64,000 nt of DNA, from the NCBI RefSeq assembly GCF_947179165.1, contig NC_077248.1, positions 16,913,256 through 16,977,255 on the forward strand, in the 5' to 3' direction. Shown here piece by piece: positions 31,799 through 44,500 of this stretch. The position numbers were made by a program, and so were the translations under genes. Within the stretch, counting starts at the first letter, position 1; the number at the start of each line of letters is the position of its first letter. The DNA is from Solanum dulcamara (lineage: Eukaryota; Streptophyta; Magnoliopsida; Solanales; Solanaceae). Below the pieces are notes generated by a model, which was given only the letters and a program-made list of their open reading frames with translations, ran no database searches and was not told the origin of the DNA.

Positions 31799-34732
31799 AG
31801 GTTTTACACTTAATTAATTCGACCATACTCGTTAAATAGTGAACTGCCTATTTGCCTTCTAAAATCCTATCAGTTACAAGCCAAGACAGATTTGGCTTCC
31901 TCAGACCCTTTGACATGAACATTCATTATGTCAATCACGTGATCGCTTACATGAAATTATTAGGTGTTGCTTGTCTCAAAGGCTTTATTATTTTGTATAT
32001 CACTAATTTTGTGTCTAATTAATACCCTTAGGAATTTTATTTTATCTAGATCTTACCAAATAAGAAGTTCAATGCCTCTTGGATATAATGTTGGGACAAA
32101 TAGACATGTTTAGGATGATTAGTCTTTTCTCATTCAACCAACTTAGATAGGTAGTGAGAAATGATAGTCTGTGCTCTCTAGCAATATTTAATCAGTTGGA
32201 AAATATTATTTTAATTGTATGGGGTGATCCTGTTAGGATAAAAAAAAATCCTCCCCTCCATATTTGTTCTTTTTCTTATTAGGGAGTGATCAACATGATA
32301 TACTTATGCCCGATAACTATTGGACTTTAATTAAAAGTCTTCTTGAGATTTTGCATGGGATTGAGTGATTACTCCCTAATGTATATAATTTTTCATTTTG
32401 CTTGATGTTTATGTATGTGGTAGTTTAATTTAGATTATGTGATGTTTATAGTCTTTCCATATTTTCTTGTCTTAATTCTTTCTCCTCGCTTATCTGATAA
32501 GTTTATGACGTTTAGCTTTTTCTAGCAATGAGATTAGCATCGATCGTTTATCAATTAAATTCACGTATTTAGCCCTTTGTCCTCGATTAATTTCGTAATA
32601 GCTGAATTTATGATTATCACATTTCATCATTTGTCAAAAAGTTGGCATATTTTAATCAATTTATCACCTAAATTCACGTTGGATAATAATTAATTTATAC
32701 TCAATTATTTTAAGGGCTCGAGTAACTTAACCATGACATCACATTAGCATCGAAAACTGGCGTTATTGGCTTTCTCGCATCCCAAATGATGCAATTTATC
32801 AAATTTATTTTGAGTTGGTGGTTGGTCATGCAAGACTTTCTCTTTCCTCATATGGATTGGCCTTTTTGATTCTCTCTCTAGATTGAGGCAACAACTTATG
32901 GGATTGCTTCCCTCTCATTCCTTATGTTGAAGGTGTATATAGTCATCTATCTAGTACAATAGATTATAATAGTTATGCTAGTAGGCTTTTTGAACGAAAG
33001 CTTCGGTGCTTTTCTCCCAAAAGATTGCCAAAATATATTCCAGTTCCTGGTTGCTCTTTCTCAACGTTGCAAGAAGTGACAATTCTTCCTTTTTTGGATT
33101 TCTTGCCCCTATAGTTGATAGTTGGTGTTGGGTTGGGCTTTGATATTCTTGAGGCTAGTGGAGCTTGGAGTGGGGTTGATGACTGTGTTTAATTGTTGAC
33201 GCCCTTCATTACTAAAAGGAGTAATGGAAGAGTAAGTTGATGCGATGAATATAATTACTTTAATTTATCCAGTTTGATATTATTTTTCTCAGAGTAGGAA
33301 TTATTATGATAAAAAGCGGAGTCATTTGCTTTCATAAGAGACTCTGTTTGAGGAGTGTGGCTAGTTTGGTCTGGCCCCTCTGGGCTTTTCTGTATTAGGG
33401 CATGAACCTTAAGTAATTTGTCAAATTATTTTTAAATTTGAGGGTTGCTTGTATTAGTTTTTTTGGGAGGCTGGGGTAGGGGTCATTAAATTTTTCCCAT
33501 TTAATGCACAATTAGTTGGTTGGTGGGCTTTGAATTATATTTCCTAGGTCCACTTTTGTATTTTCTTTCATTGGATAATTTTTCTGTTCATCGCTAATTA
33601 TTCATTTTGGGATGGTGTGTCGAGTAATTTACCTAATTATGAGTCATATATTTTTTCTGTGCTTGCTTGTATTTTTTGTGCATTTTATTCACCTTTGACA
33701 AGTGACAATTGGACTTAGGCATTTTTTTCTTCTTGGGAAAGATACTCATGCCAAGTTTCTATTAGTACTTTCACATCGGATGTTGAAGGCATATGCTCAT
33801 TGTGAGGAATTTTTATGTTGTAAGTGCAATTCATGTGTATAGGATGTTTAATCCATATGCTCATTGTAGGGGATTTTTGTGTTGTGAGTGAAATTCTTGT
33901 GTATATGGCCTAGTCTCATATTTTATTTCATCCATAGACCACCTTTTGTTTGTGGCACCCAATTGTGACCTTCGTTTTGATCATCACCTTGAGTGGTACT
34001 TGAGTATAGATAAGTGTATAACAACCTCTTATTGCGATTGAAGTGCAAGTATCTATTTTATAAGTGCTCCCAACTTCTTTCCAACTTTTTCTAATATTTA
34101 TTTATCATAAAAAATTATTCAAAGTTGTAGTAGCAGAATTCAAATAGCAGTGTGGGATAGCATGGATACTTCAAGGACGAAATTTGGTTCCCATTTTTTT
34201 TTTACAAAAAGGAGTTTCTTGCTACAAACCACGATTCTTCATGAATTTCCTATGCATATCTTTCACTTGGTGAAACTTTGCTATATAGTAATCGCAACCT
34301 TGATCAATGAAGATGAGAGGCTCAGAAGGTTTGCACATGTCCGTCAATTTGATCTTCAAATAATCGTGTGATAACCACTTTCCAAATAATTAAATTATTA
34401 CGGAGAAGCTCAATGATTGGTATGTTCTTTGCTTTCCTTCTTTCGATAAAAGAATAGAGTTAGGGGGAGGATCCAGTCCTTTTATGTTGTTCTTGGTGTA
34501 TTATTTGTTTGCTTGATTGAGTTTTCTATTCTTGTCCAGGAGGATTTCCTTGAAGGAGTGAATGTCTCGAACATCTTCTACCATAGTGCTACTAGAGTCC
34601 AATGATTTCGATGAATTCATAGATTGTATTCCTGTATTTTGGTGTGTGAATATGACTATATTTTAACTAAGTCAATCTTATAGAGAGAAATGTTTTATTT
34701 TTCTACCCTCAGTTAGTGTATTGAATTTAAAG
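31799..34732. other. 2.9 kb with no recognised gene
   Basis: No coding frame with a known domain. The open frame at 34150-34371 matches nothing I know. A 64-bp segment is duplicated in tandem at about 33790-33917. T-rich and oligopyrimidine stretches are frequent. It may be an old noncoding part of a retroelement. Confidence 0.4.
33790..33917. repeat. Tandem duplication of about 64 bp
   Basis: CATATGCTCATTGT begins at 33790 and again at 33854, followed in both by (A)GG.ATTTTT.TGTTGT.AGTG.AATTC.TGTGTATA. The copies differ at several sites, so the event is old. Confidence 0.8.
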
Positions 34733-34737
34733 ACCTC

Positions 34738-35751
34738 TAACATAATATATGCGTCCACCACACGAGCCAGGGGACTAGGTCCCTAGATACAATCAGTTAA
34801 CAAAATGCTCAAGAAATAAACAGCAAATGCAAGTAATGAACAAGACAATAGTTTTACGTGGAATTTTTTTTTTCTCAAGAGAGAAACAACCATGACCTGT
34901 CCAACAGAATTTTCAACCAATCTTCACTAAATGCAAGAGCAAAGTGATCTATTACAACCTACATAACTAGATACATATCCTCTTCACCCCTATGCTTGCA
35001 ACACCCTATCACAAGACTTCGAGCCTAAGCAATATGACTATTGCCCACTACCCCAACTCACTCTAGTTGACGTAGACTTTTAACACTTCGATCAAGGCTA
35101 ACTCTAGCAATGACTCGGAAACTAAGCAATAAGAATATTTCCCACTACACAACCACCCCTAGGTTAATGTAGACTTTTCTAACCACTTTACTGCTAACTC
35201 TAGCAAAGAAGCAACAATGACACAATACAAAGAGAAATAATCAATATTTCTTTATATGATAGGAGCTGATTTTACAATATTTAGCACACAAGACTCAACA
35301 TTACAATAAATCAACAACCTAAAAACTATTCTTCAATAGTAGCTTGATCAAGGCCCCGACTTTGAGGAAGCATTCTTTCTTTTGAGCACACACTGTCGTT
35401 TCCTTTTGCCTTGTAAATGTGATATGTGAAAACTAAGTTGTCCCATGTACTAAAGATAGTATTTAGCATATGGACGAAACAACCTAGTACCTTCTGATTG
35501 GTTAGACATCTCTGACCTTCACCTGCTGCCCACTAACCACAGCAGGTGGTGGCAACTTTTACATCTGGTCACATCATTCATGGGACCAGGCCCCCAATTA
35601 GGTCCCATGTTTTGTAGTCTCTCTGATTTGTCTACCTACCTGTGCAGCTTTTGCAACTTTATAGTTATAGTCCATTTTCTTGTTCCAGACAAACGTTACT
35701 CATGGGACCAGGTCCTATGGTTTGTTAATACATCAAAACCTTAATACAACA
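34738..35751 (-). repeat. 3' LTR of the SIRE-like element
   Basis: 1014 bp, closely matching 40158-41150. It starts on plus TAACATAATATATGCGTC and ends AATACAACA. Confidence 0.9.
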
Positions 35752-35945
35752 TTTCCCCCTTTTTGATGACGACAAACCATGCAAACCTGTAAGTCATGTT
35801 TCTACTACCAGGTCCTTCATAAGGCACTTTCTTGTTTCGGACAAACATTACTAATGGGATTAGGTCTCTCTACCAGGTCCTATGGTTTGTTAATACATCA
35901 AAACCTAAATATAACATTTCCCCCCTTTTTGATGATAACAAACTA
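35700..35945 (-). repeat. Duplicated LTR edge plus polypurine tract
   Basis: The block ending GGTCCTATGGTTTGTTAATA, then CATCAAAACC, ATACAACATTTCCCCCTTTT and TGATGACGACAAAC (35700-35777) is repeated at about 35877-35942 (ATATAACATTTCCCCCCTTT). The second copy lies inside the internal region, so this element has two LTR-start/polypurine-tract junctions in tandem about 182 bp apart. Confidence 0.85.
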
Positions 35946-36299
35946 GGTGAACTTGTGTTCATGTTTCTGCAAACAGGTAGTTGATCCCCTTGTCACATAG
36001 CTTTGAGACATACCATGAACACAACTACATTCCCCCTATCAGTCTGACTAGGTCCCTCATACATTCTCCTATCAGGCAGTTCAACCTGTCATATAGCTTC
36101 GAGACATATCATGAATACATAACTTCCCCCTTTTGGCATCTTAAAAATAGATCACAGTAAACCAAGCAAAAGTTAAGTAATTGTGCAAGAATCCATGGCC
36201 TTTAGGGTAGACACAAAGCATGAGAGAAATAGCACAAAACAAGTTCAGACCAGTAGAGACAAGGCAAATACTTCATTAATTAGAGAATAACATTACAAA

Positions 36300-37300
36300 A
36301 TATAGTTAATAAACTATAAATAAAAACCGCCAAGACTGCCACCGGACAAAAAGATAGTCTTAGGTAGTTGGAACGATTTGGGGAGATTATGTAGGAGGAG
36401 GTTTGGGAACTAAGGATTGGTGAAGGAGGGTTATTTGGGCATTTTCATCAACATGAGCTTGAAGCAATTGCCGAGTAAGAGTATTGACTTCAGTATTCAA
36501 GCTCTCATTCTGGATCTACAAAGCAGAAATCTCGCCTGTACCAGCTCCCCCACTTTGCGCCTGTAGCATCTGAGCATTCAACCTTACAATCTCAGTATCC
36601 CTGCTTGCAAGTGTTACCGTCATCCCCTCAAGCTCCAGGTTTAATTTCTCGTGTTGTTCTATGAGATCACAAACTTGGAATTTGGCCTTGTTTCTAGTTT
36701 TTCCTCAACACACTCACATTCAAGAAGAGTGATTTATGAGAAGGCTTGCTTGATTACTCCTTTGATCCTTTTTCTGACTTTGACTCCAAAATTATCAAAT
36801 ACCAGGTCCTTAGGTAACCGTACCCCAGCCCATATTTGCCATCCTTTACCGTCATATCAGTCAAGCTTTTGACAACCCAATCTTCTCTTGTTGCCAGAAT
36901 ATTTGGACTTGTGTGTGTTTTTTTAAAAAAAAATCACCATCGAAGTACCTCTTAGGCATGGTAGATGGCACGGGACCAGGTTGAGAGGTTGAGGTGCGGT
37001 CTAAGGAGGATTCAGTTTCAAGAGGTTGAAGGACGGACCTGACCTCTGAATGACTAGAGGCATCTTAAGATGTAGAAGGAGAAGTGGTATAGATACAAGT
37101 TTGCACTTGATCATGAGAGAGAACAACTTCAGTAGTTGGGGTTTTCATATCAGTTGACAGAAGAGGTGAGTAAACAGGGGTGGATGACGGAGTGTCAATT
37201 TTGTGGGACACTAGAGTTTCGTCATCAGCAGTGGTGATCTTTTCTGAGGATGAGGGAGTATGAGATGTGATTTTGAGGGCAAAAGATGAAATATGATAGA
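36300..37300 (-). pseudogene. Extra (env-like or ORF3) open-frame remnant of the SIRE-like element
   Basis: On the minus strand, about 37290 to 36300, a mostly continuous translation has a Ser/Thr/Pro-rich start (SHTPSSSEKITTADDETLVS, TPVYSPLLSTDMKTP), a middle KRYFDGDFF-like segment, then a heptad-rich C-terminal part (DLIEQHEKLNLELEGM, SLNTEVNTLTRQLLQ). A few stops interrupt it. Position after pol and before the 3' LTR, and the coiled coil, match the extra frame of SIRE-type elements, often called env-like. No signal peptide or membrane segment was recognised, so a function is not claimed. Confidence 0.5.
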
Positions 37301-37439
37301 GAGAAGAGACAACTTAAGGATTGATTCTTTTAGTTCTAGAAAACAAAAGGAAGAATGGTTAAGTTAAGCGTTGTCTCAGCTCTTTAGGCTAGGGGACGTT
37401 TGAATGATCGAATGTGAAAAACGCCTTTTTCAAAAGGGG

Positions 37440-38143
37440 AATAAGTGACACGTGGCAATCCCAACAACTCTTACTCATAATTTAAAAGTAATGTTAGGAA
37501 TGCTAACCTATGAGTATGGACCAGGTCCCTCTCGAAAAGTAGGAAGTTGGTTTGCACATATCATTTTTGCCTTTTTCCCTGCTTCAGCTATCTCACCATA
37601 TGTGTATACCTGCAACAGTATGAAATTGAATTCAAGCCAATTATATTAACAAGAGTTTGGATATTTGTTTTTCGGATCTAGCCTCAAAGGGTTGGGTGCA
37701 TCCAGTTGAACTAGTCAACATTTTCATGATCTAAATCAGCACCTCCAGACTGAGATTCAGGCTGATATTAGTCATCTGCCTCTGCATCTTGGGGAGAACA
37801 GGTCCCTCATCTGGTTCTTTGTTTGCATCATCCTTTCCTTCATCAAGACTTTTCTAAGTTAGGTTTTCATCAACTGGTCTTCCATAAGACTATTTCTCTA
37901 ATTTTGAAGAAGTTCCTCGATTTCTGAATCCTCATCGACTTTGCACTTATTCCCTTTATCACAGATATGTGAGACACTTAGCAAGCTATATTTCAGTCCA
38001 TTTATGTAATACACATCCTCAATAGAGTGTTTCAATAATTTCCTAATTCTTTCTATGCCAAGAATGTATCCCTTTTTGCCATTTTAAAAAGAGACATTAC
38101 CGCCCTGTAGTGCCTTGAGAGAGGAATTTTTCAGTCCTTCCTC
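37440..38143 (-). pseudogene. Protease remnant and pre-RT linker, flanking the pol deletion
   Basis: The minus strand at about 37930-38130 gives SLKALQGGNVSF, NGKKGYILGIERIRKL and VYYINGLKYSLLSVSHICDK, the protease/GAG-pre-integrase part of SIRE-like copia pol. It then passes, without integrase, into an acidic linker like that before RT. The RT itself is missing. Confidence 0.65.
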
Positions 38144-40094
38144 TCAACTTTTCTTGCAAAAAGGATTACTTGTTAGTTTTGGGAACCCATTTAAGCTTGA
38201 GCTCCCAAAAGGCAGACAAAGGGGTAACCAAGCTTTCTTAGTCCAGAAGGGCAAGTTTTGTTTTCTCATTTTAATACTTGGACTAGGTCCCTTCTTCAGG
38301 TTTTCTTTCTGCTTAGTATATTTTGAGGATTTTTTCACGCTTCTTCTAAATACTTCACAATCCCTTTTAAAATGCTCATTTCTACCATAGTGAATGCACA
38401 GTAGGTCATCAACTATAGACACATACTTGCTATGTGGATTGAAATGAGATTTTATTCTTGGACATCCAAGACCTCTTACATCATTTTGTCCCTGGTTGAT
38501 TAGATTAGTCAACATCTTTGAAGAGTTGTCCCATTTTAGAGCCATGTCTAACTCCTGCTTGAGTCTAACCAGGTCCTTTTCTAGCTGAAGATTTCTCTCT
38601 AGTGATAATGCTAACTTTAACTCAGAGTTCTTTAAACTCTCTTTAAGTTCCATCTCGATTTTATTTTATTTACCCTTTAACTTGACATCAGTTAGAGGGT
38701 TTTCCTTCATTATTTCACTGAGATGATTATTCGCAGTATCCGGTATAGCAATTTTTTGTTCCAACTCAGTCATTTGAGTGACTAAAGCAATTTTCTCATC
38801 TTGAAATATATCAATGCTATTATTGAGAAAATATTTTTCAGCAGTTAACTCACAAAGTGAGTCAATTAAGACACTAGCCAATTTTCTTAGTTTTTTGGTG
38901 GAATAACAGTCAAGATTTTCTTTGAGGTCAAGCAAGACTACTTTTTCATCAGCTTCATCTTCAGATTTTGCCATAAAGGCAAACATGCTATCGAACATAT
39001 TTTCATCATTCTTGACAGCCAACATGGAGACATCCTCTGGATGTTCAGACTCTTTAGAATCACTTGAGAAATTTCCCCAAACAACTAAAGCGCGCTTTAC
39101 CACATAGTCAACAATAACCCTTCTTCTTGACTTCTTAGGGACCTGGTCACTTCTTCTATTTCCGTCTCCTCTAGGCTTGGTGTATTCTTTATTTTCCTGC
39201 TTGTTCAAGGGACAATCTCTAATGAAATGTCCAGTCTTCCCACACTTATGACATAAGTCATTTCCATTTGCTGACCTACTGGTGTTTTTCTTCTTCATAA
39301 ACCCACCGTGCTTTCTAACAATCTTGTGAAATATGCGGGTCAAGTAGGTCATATCCTCTTCATCATCATCATCATCACTTTGACAAAACTTTAAAGTTAA
39401 GGACTTGTCCTTATTATTGTATTTTTTATGACCATCGTGTTGCCTATTTAGCTCATGGGTTTGAAGATTTCCAATAAGTACATCCATGGTAAGGGTCTTT
39501 AGGTCCTTAGGCTCAGTAATAGCATACACCTTGCTTTTCCATGACTTTGGAAGAACACTCAGAAGCTTTTGGACCTGTTTGCTTTGACTAATGGGTTCTT
39601 CCAGACATCTTTGCTCATTGGTTATAGAAGAAAACCTGGTATACATTTCATGAATGGTCTCTCCTTCCTTCATGACAAAATTCTCATACAGGGTGGTTAG
39701 CATATCAACTTTGGATTCTTTAACTTGCTCAGTTCCCTCATGAGCATTCTTAAAACATTCCCAAATCTCTTTAGCTGACTCACATGTTGAGATTTTATTA
39801 TATTCTTTAGCTCCAATATCATATACAAAAACTTTTTAGCCTTGTAGTTCTTCTCAATTTTATTCCGGTCATTTTCATTATATTGTTGCCTAGTTTTGGG
39901 CATAATTTTGGTAAACTCTCCTTCCTCCAGTTCAGTTGTGGGAATAAAAGGGCCATCAAGAACAATATCCCACAATTCACTATCTTCAGCCATAAGAAAG
40001 TCATGCATGTGAGTTTTCTAATAGCTATAAAACTGGCCATTGAAACAAGAGGGTCTTGTAGATGATTGTCCTTCCTCCAGATTAAGTAGAGCAA
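38144..40094 (-). pseudogene. SIRE-like copia gag
   Basis: Three frames on minus cover gag: 39697-40094 (start MLYLIWRKDNHLQDPL and LWDIVLDGPFIPTTELEEGE), 38666-39703 (345 codons; MKEGETIHEMYTRFSSITNE, LLSVLPKSWKSKVYAI, a CHKCGKTGHFIRDC knuckle at about 39220-39261, then acidic and coiled-coil segments) and 38144-38653 (coiled coil LKLALSLERNLQLEKDLVRL, then a second, imperfect knuckle region CIHYGRNEHFKRDC, where the first cysteine pair is altered). It is a long gag of the SIRE lineage. Frameshifts near 39700 and 38660 break it. Confidence 0.85.
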
Positions 40095-40143
40095 TCATTC
40101 TTTTACTGAAATCTCTCTGGGTGTTAGCCAATTAGAGAGCCCT

Positions 40144-40155
40144 GCTCTGATACCA
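40144..40155 (-). other. Primer-binding site for initiator tRNA-Met (SIRE-like element)
   Basis: The minus strand reads TGGTATCAGAGC, a perfect site, two bases inside the 5' LTR. Confidence 0.9.
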
Positions 40156-40157
40156 AA

Positions 40158-41150
40158 TGATAGAATATATGCGTCCACCACACGAGTCAGTTAACAAAAT
40201 GCTCAAGAAACAAACAGCTAATGCAAGTAATGAACAAGACAATAGTTTTACGTGGAAAAATTTCTTTCTCAAGGGAGAAACAACCACGACCTGTCCAATA
40301 GGATTTTCAACCAATCTTCACTAAATGCAAGAGCAAAGTGATATATTACAACCTACGTAACTAGATACAAATCCTCTTCACCCCTATGCTTGCAACACCC
40401 TATCATAAGACTTCGAGCCTAAGCAATATGACTATTGCCCACTACCCCAACTCACTCTAGTTGACGTAGACTTTCAACACTTCAATCAAGGCTAACTCTA
40501 GCAATGACTCGGAAACTAAGCAATAGGACTATTTTCCACTACACAACCACCCCTAGGTTAATGTAGACTTTTCTAACTACTTTAATGCTAACTCTAGCAA
40601 AGAAGACACAATGACACAATACAAAGAGAAATAATCAATATTCCTTTATATGATAGGAGCTGATTTTACAATATTTAGCACACAAGACTCAACATTACAA
40701 TAAATCAACAACCTAAAAACTATTCTTCAATAGTAGCTCGATCAGGGCCCCTGCTTTGAGGAAGCATTCTTTCTTTTGAGCACACACTGTCGTTTCCTTT
40801 TGCTTTGTAAATGTGATATGTGAAAACTAAGTTGTCTTATGTCCTAAGGATAGTATTTAGCATATGGACGAAACAACCTAGTACCTTCTGATTGGTTGGA
40901 CATCTCTGTCCTTCAGCTGCTGCCCACCAACCACAGCAGGTGGTGACAACTTTTACAGCTGGTCACATCATTCATGGGACCAGGTCCCCGATCAGGTCCC
41001 ATGATTTGTAGTCTCTTCTGATTTGCCTATCTACCTGGGCAGCTTTACAGCTGTAGTCCACTTTCTCGTTCAGGACAAACGTTACTCATGGGATCAAGTC
41101 CCTCTACCAGGTCGTATGATTTGTTAATACATCAAAACCTGAATATAACA
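40158..41150 (-). repeat. 5' LTR of the SIRE-like element
   Basis: 993 bp; starts on plus TGATAGAATATATGCG, ends AATATAACA. Compared with the other LTR it lacks a short segment near its start (about 20 bases around GGGGACTAGGTCCC). Confidence 0.9.
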
Positions 41151-41393
41151 ACCTCTTTTCTAATCCTTCCATTGCATACTTGCAAATTGAGCCAATTTAA
41201 GCACAACATTATTGTGTGTCAAGCGGGGGGAAAATGCAAGAAAAGAAAAAGGGTGAAAACAAAAAAAGAAAAGGAAACCAAGTTGTCATTTCCCATTGGA
41301 AACCTAAAGAGCATATCCTCACATCTTGTGCGTAAAGACCAATACCCAATTACTCTACCAATATAAATCTCGTTTGGCAAGCAACCCGCACGA

Positions 41394-41400
41394 TATAAAA
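41394..41400 (+). promoter_or_regulatory. Candidate TATA box of the FMP32 gene
   Basis: TATAAAA about 200 bases upstream of the start codon, followed by a pyrimidine-rich leader (CTTTTCTGTCTCCTTCAATC). No transcript data are available; another AATATAAAT lies at 41360. Confidence 0.45.
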
Positions 41401-41597
41401 ACCGTAAAAAGGGAAATCCCCATCGTCCGCCATCAACAATCAACTACCCCTTTTCTGTCTCCTTCAATCTCTCTTTTCGCCGTCATTTCTGAAAGTTTGA
41501 CCTTTCATACTTTGTTCAAAATATTGTTAGAAATCGATGCAGCTTAGTCCAGTTTTTTGTTGAAAAAATCAAAAGGTTTGTAGATTTTGAGAAATTA

Positions 41598-44500
41598 ATG
41601 GCTGTTGCGAGACGTGTGGTTCAATTAGGTGCTAATTGTGGGATTAGATTTTCCAAATCTCAAGGGGTTAATGCATCTAAAGTTTCTGCTGCTTTGTTGA
41701 TTGATAGATCACAATCCAACGTTGGTGGTTCAGTTAATTTTTACTGTTCTGAGCCCTATAAATCGTCTGTTAACAAGTTTGATTATAGGCAAATCTCACA
41801 GCTCGCTAAACCTAATGGAAAGCGTGCGTTTCTCGTCGATACATTAGCTCTGGTAATTATTATTTCTTCATCCTCCTCTTTATTGATTTATTTCTCATAT
41901 GTTTTGTTGTATTGTAGTGAAATTATCCCAAAAGAGGAATGCTTCATCTTCCTGCCAAAGATGACTTGAATTTGGATCTTTATCTGTTTGATGTTGTTCC
42001 TTTTAATCATAATGAAAGTAGTTCTTTTATAATTCCATAAACCAATACCTTCAAAATAAAGCTCAAAAACAAATAGAAAAGCAACTAAACTTTGCTCTTT
42101 TTGAGTTTGTGTATTTGGCTATTTGCTTCTATCCATTTCGTCGTAAACTAGGATACTTTTCAAGGCTAGAGCCTCTCCTGATTTGTTATCGTTGATATGA
42201 ATTATAGTTATTTCGAGATCTGGTTTGCTGACAGGTTAGGAGATTAGAAGCACGAGGTGTACCATCAGAACAGGCAGAAGCAATAACATCTGCTATCACT
42301 GAAGTTTTGAATGACAGCTTGGAAAATGTAGCTCATTCTTTTGTTTCCCGAGCTGAAATGCAGAAAGTAAGACTTTACTCAAGATCTTATGTTGTGAACA
42401 ATGTGCCCATCTTCACTATGCTGAATAATTATTGTGTATTTTTGCCTATGTAGTCTGAGATGATTCAAGAAGCCAACCTTTCCAAGTTTAAGTCTGAAGT
42501 ACAAAGCTCTCAGGTACAAAATTGTCATGAAGCTCTCTTAGTGGTGCATATTGGTATTCTAAAAAGTCTTCAGCTGTGCGTCTAACTATTCTCTTTGTCT
42601 TGTGCTAGGGGTAGGGGTAATGTATTTCTTCTGCTTGTAGAATATTAGCTTGCCACTAGTCACATCTTCTATAAGTGATTTTCTCTGCCTAGATAAATGG
42701 GTTAGCTAGCTTTGTACACTGTTGTTGTATGTAGTCCCTGAACATATTCAAGCTGTTGTTGTTCCCAGTTATTTTTCAACATAATGAAACAAAAAAGCAT
42801 ATTCAAGCTGTTGTTAAGACCTATATTGCTTAGCCATCCTCTGGTGCTTTGACTTTTATTAATGAGTTTGTAGATGGGGTCGTGATAATGCATATCAGTG
42901 ATATTTTTCTTCAGTGATGTGTAACTGTAAGGTAGATAACTTCAGTAGGAAAATCTGTGAGTTGCGACAGAATATGAAATTGTTGTTGAATTCATGATAG
43001 TTAATTGTCAAAAACAACAAAGAAAACTACCTTGCATCTTCTTGATGCCATGAATGGAATCAATAACTTCATCTAAAAAAGAAAAGAAACAGAAGATGAA
43101 ATTGAGGTCGGTGCATGGTGCAAAAAACGTGGCATTGAGGGGAAGAGGATAAGCTATGTATTTAAAAAAATCTAAGGTCCTTTGGGTCTTTAAGCACAAA
43201 TAAAGCTTGAGCTTTAATGAAAAAAGGCGCAAATGAAGAAAAACCACAAATATGTATGTGTAATCCAAGATTAATACACATAAGCATACAACAACAAACT
43301 CCTTGCCAGCTAAAGTAAGGGGTTTGCCTTCTGGGTCGAACTCTTCGCATTGGGCTTTTCTAGTGTGGGTTACCTCTCCTGTGTGATTTGCGAGGTATTG
43401 CATACGAGCGGGGCTTTTACCCTGTGTGCACCCAAAGGATTGCGGCTGCGGGTTTTCCTTCTCGTAAAAAAGAAAAGAACAACATACCCAGAGAAATCTC
43501 ACAAGTGGCGTTTGAAATTAATAATCATAAGCATGAATAACAAATATATGGAGAAAGAACTTGCAAAAGATTTTGATAAAGTGAAATATCAACTGTTTAG
43601 TGTCACATTTCAGTATTGCACTCATTGGCAAGGAAAATAATGTCTTGGAGCCTTGATGACAACACTTCAGTGCCTATAAAGCAAGGTGAAGTTCTCACAT
43701 GTTTTGTGCCTCGCTTCAGGGCTTAAGTGTGCCTTTGACAACACTGCATATGACGAGTATAATGGTTAATTCTTCTAGCTCCCCATCAGGATGTAAGGGG
43801 AGATTTTATGTTATTGTATTGGGTTTGATCTGCCTTGACTTCTAAAGTAAATTCACCTGATTGGTTTTACTCTAATCCTGTACTTCTCTTCGTAGATTCT
43901 TTTTGGAATTTCTTTCCTTTGGGTGGGGGAGAGGGGAGGTGGATGGATGGTTGGTTGACAGACAAAATGCACCTTTGATCTATGGATTAAGTATTACTAG
44001 TCTAGTATAGTTGGGGCTTGACTGGATTATGGTTCTCTTACCCTTTTTTCGAGGCAAGTAATAGTTCTATTTAATAAAAACTTAGCCACTCCCAAAAAAG
44101 GTGCTAAGGTGGAAACTTTACAAGCACCGAAAGTGTGCTTGTACCCCTACCCAGAACCCTATACAATTATACATGGCCAATTTAATATACTAACTCTCCT
44201 ACTCCCCCCCCCCATATTTCGTTTACACCAAAAAAGGAACAAGCTAAGACAATGCATTCTAATTTTCTTGATGGAATTGCTATTAGCTTTAAAATGTCTG
44301 CCATTCCTCTCTTTCCACACTGTCCACCAAATGCAAGCAGGAATGATCTTCCACCAATCCTCCTCCCCGCCTCTATTCCCAATACTCCACCAATTGTTCA
44401 GCAATGCCAAAGTAGAACTAGGTATTACCTAAGTTATTTCCAAAATACAAAAGAACACGTGCCACATATTTATAGTTGCCCTGCAGTTTAGGAATAAGTG

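Larger units (their letters stand above)
34733..41155 (-). mobile_element. SIRE-like Ty1/copia element with most of pol deleted
   Basis: LTRs at 34738-35751 and 40158-41150 (about 1 kb each) are close copies. A perfect 5-bp duplication ACCTC flanks the element (34733-34737 and 41151-41155). It reads on the minus strand: primer-binding site TGGTATCAGAGC (40144-40155), gag (40094 to about 38144), a protease remnant (about 38070-38130), a pre-RT linker, an extra open frame upstream of the 3' LTR, and a polypurine tract AAAAAGGGGGAAA (35752-35766). Integrase, RT and RNase H are absent. The long gag with coiled coil, 1-kb LTRs and an extra frame after pol fit the SIRE/Maximus lineage. Host sequence resumes 443 bp upstream of the FMP32 start codon. 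Confidence 0.88.

Noticed and set aside
38144..39703. The long minus-strand frames as host CCHC proteins
   Set aside because: They lie between matching LTRs with primer site and polypurine tract, and show the order of a copia gag.
44109..44432. 107-codon plus-strand open frame in the FMP32 intron
   Set aside because: Antisense shadow of the L1 C-terminal fragment, which reads clearly on the minus strand.
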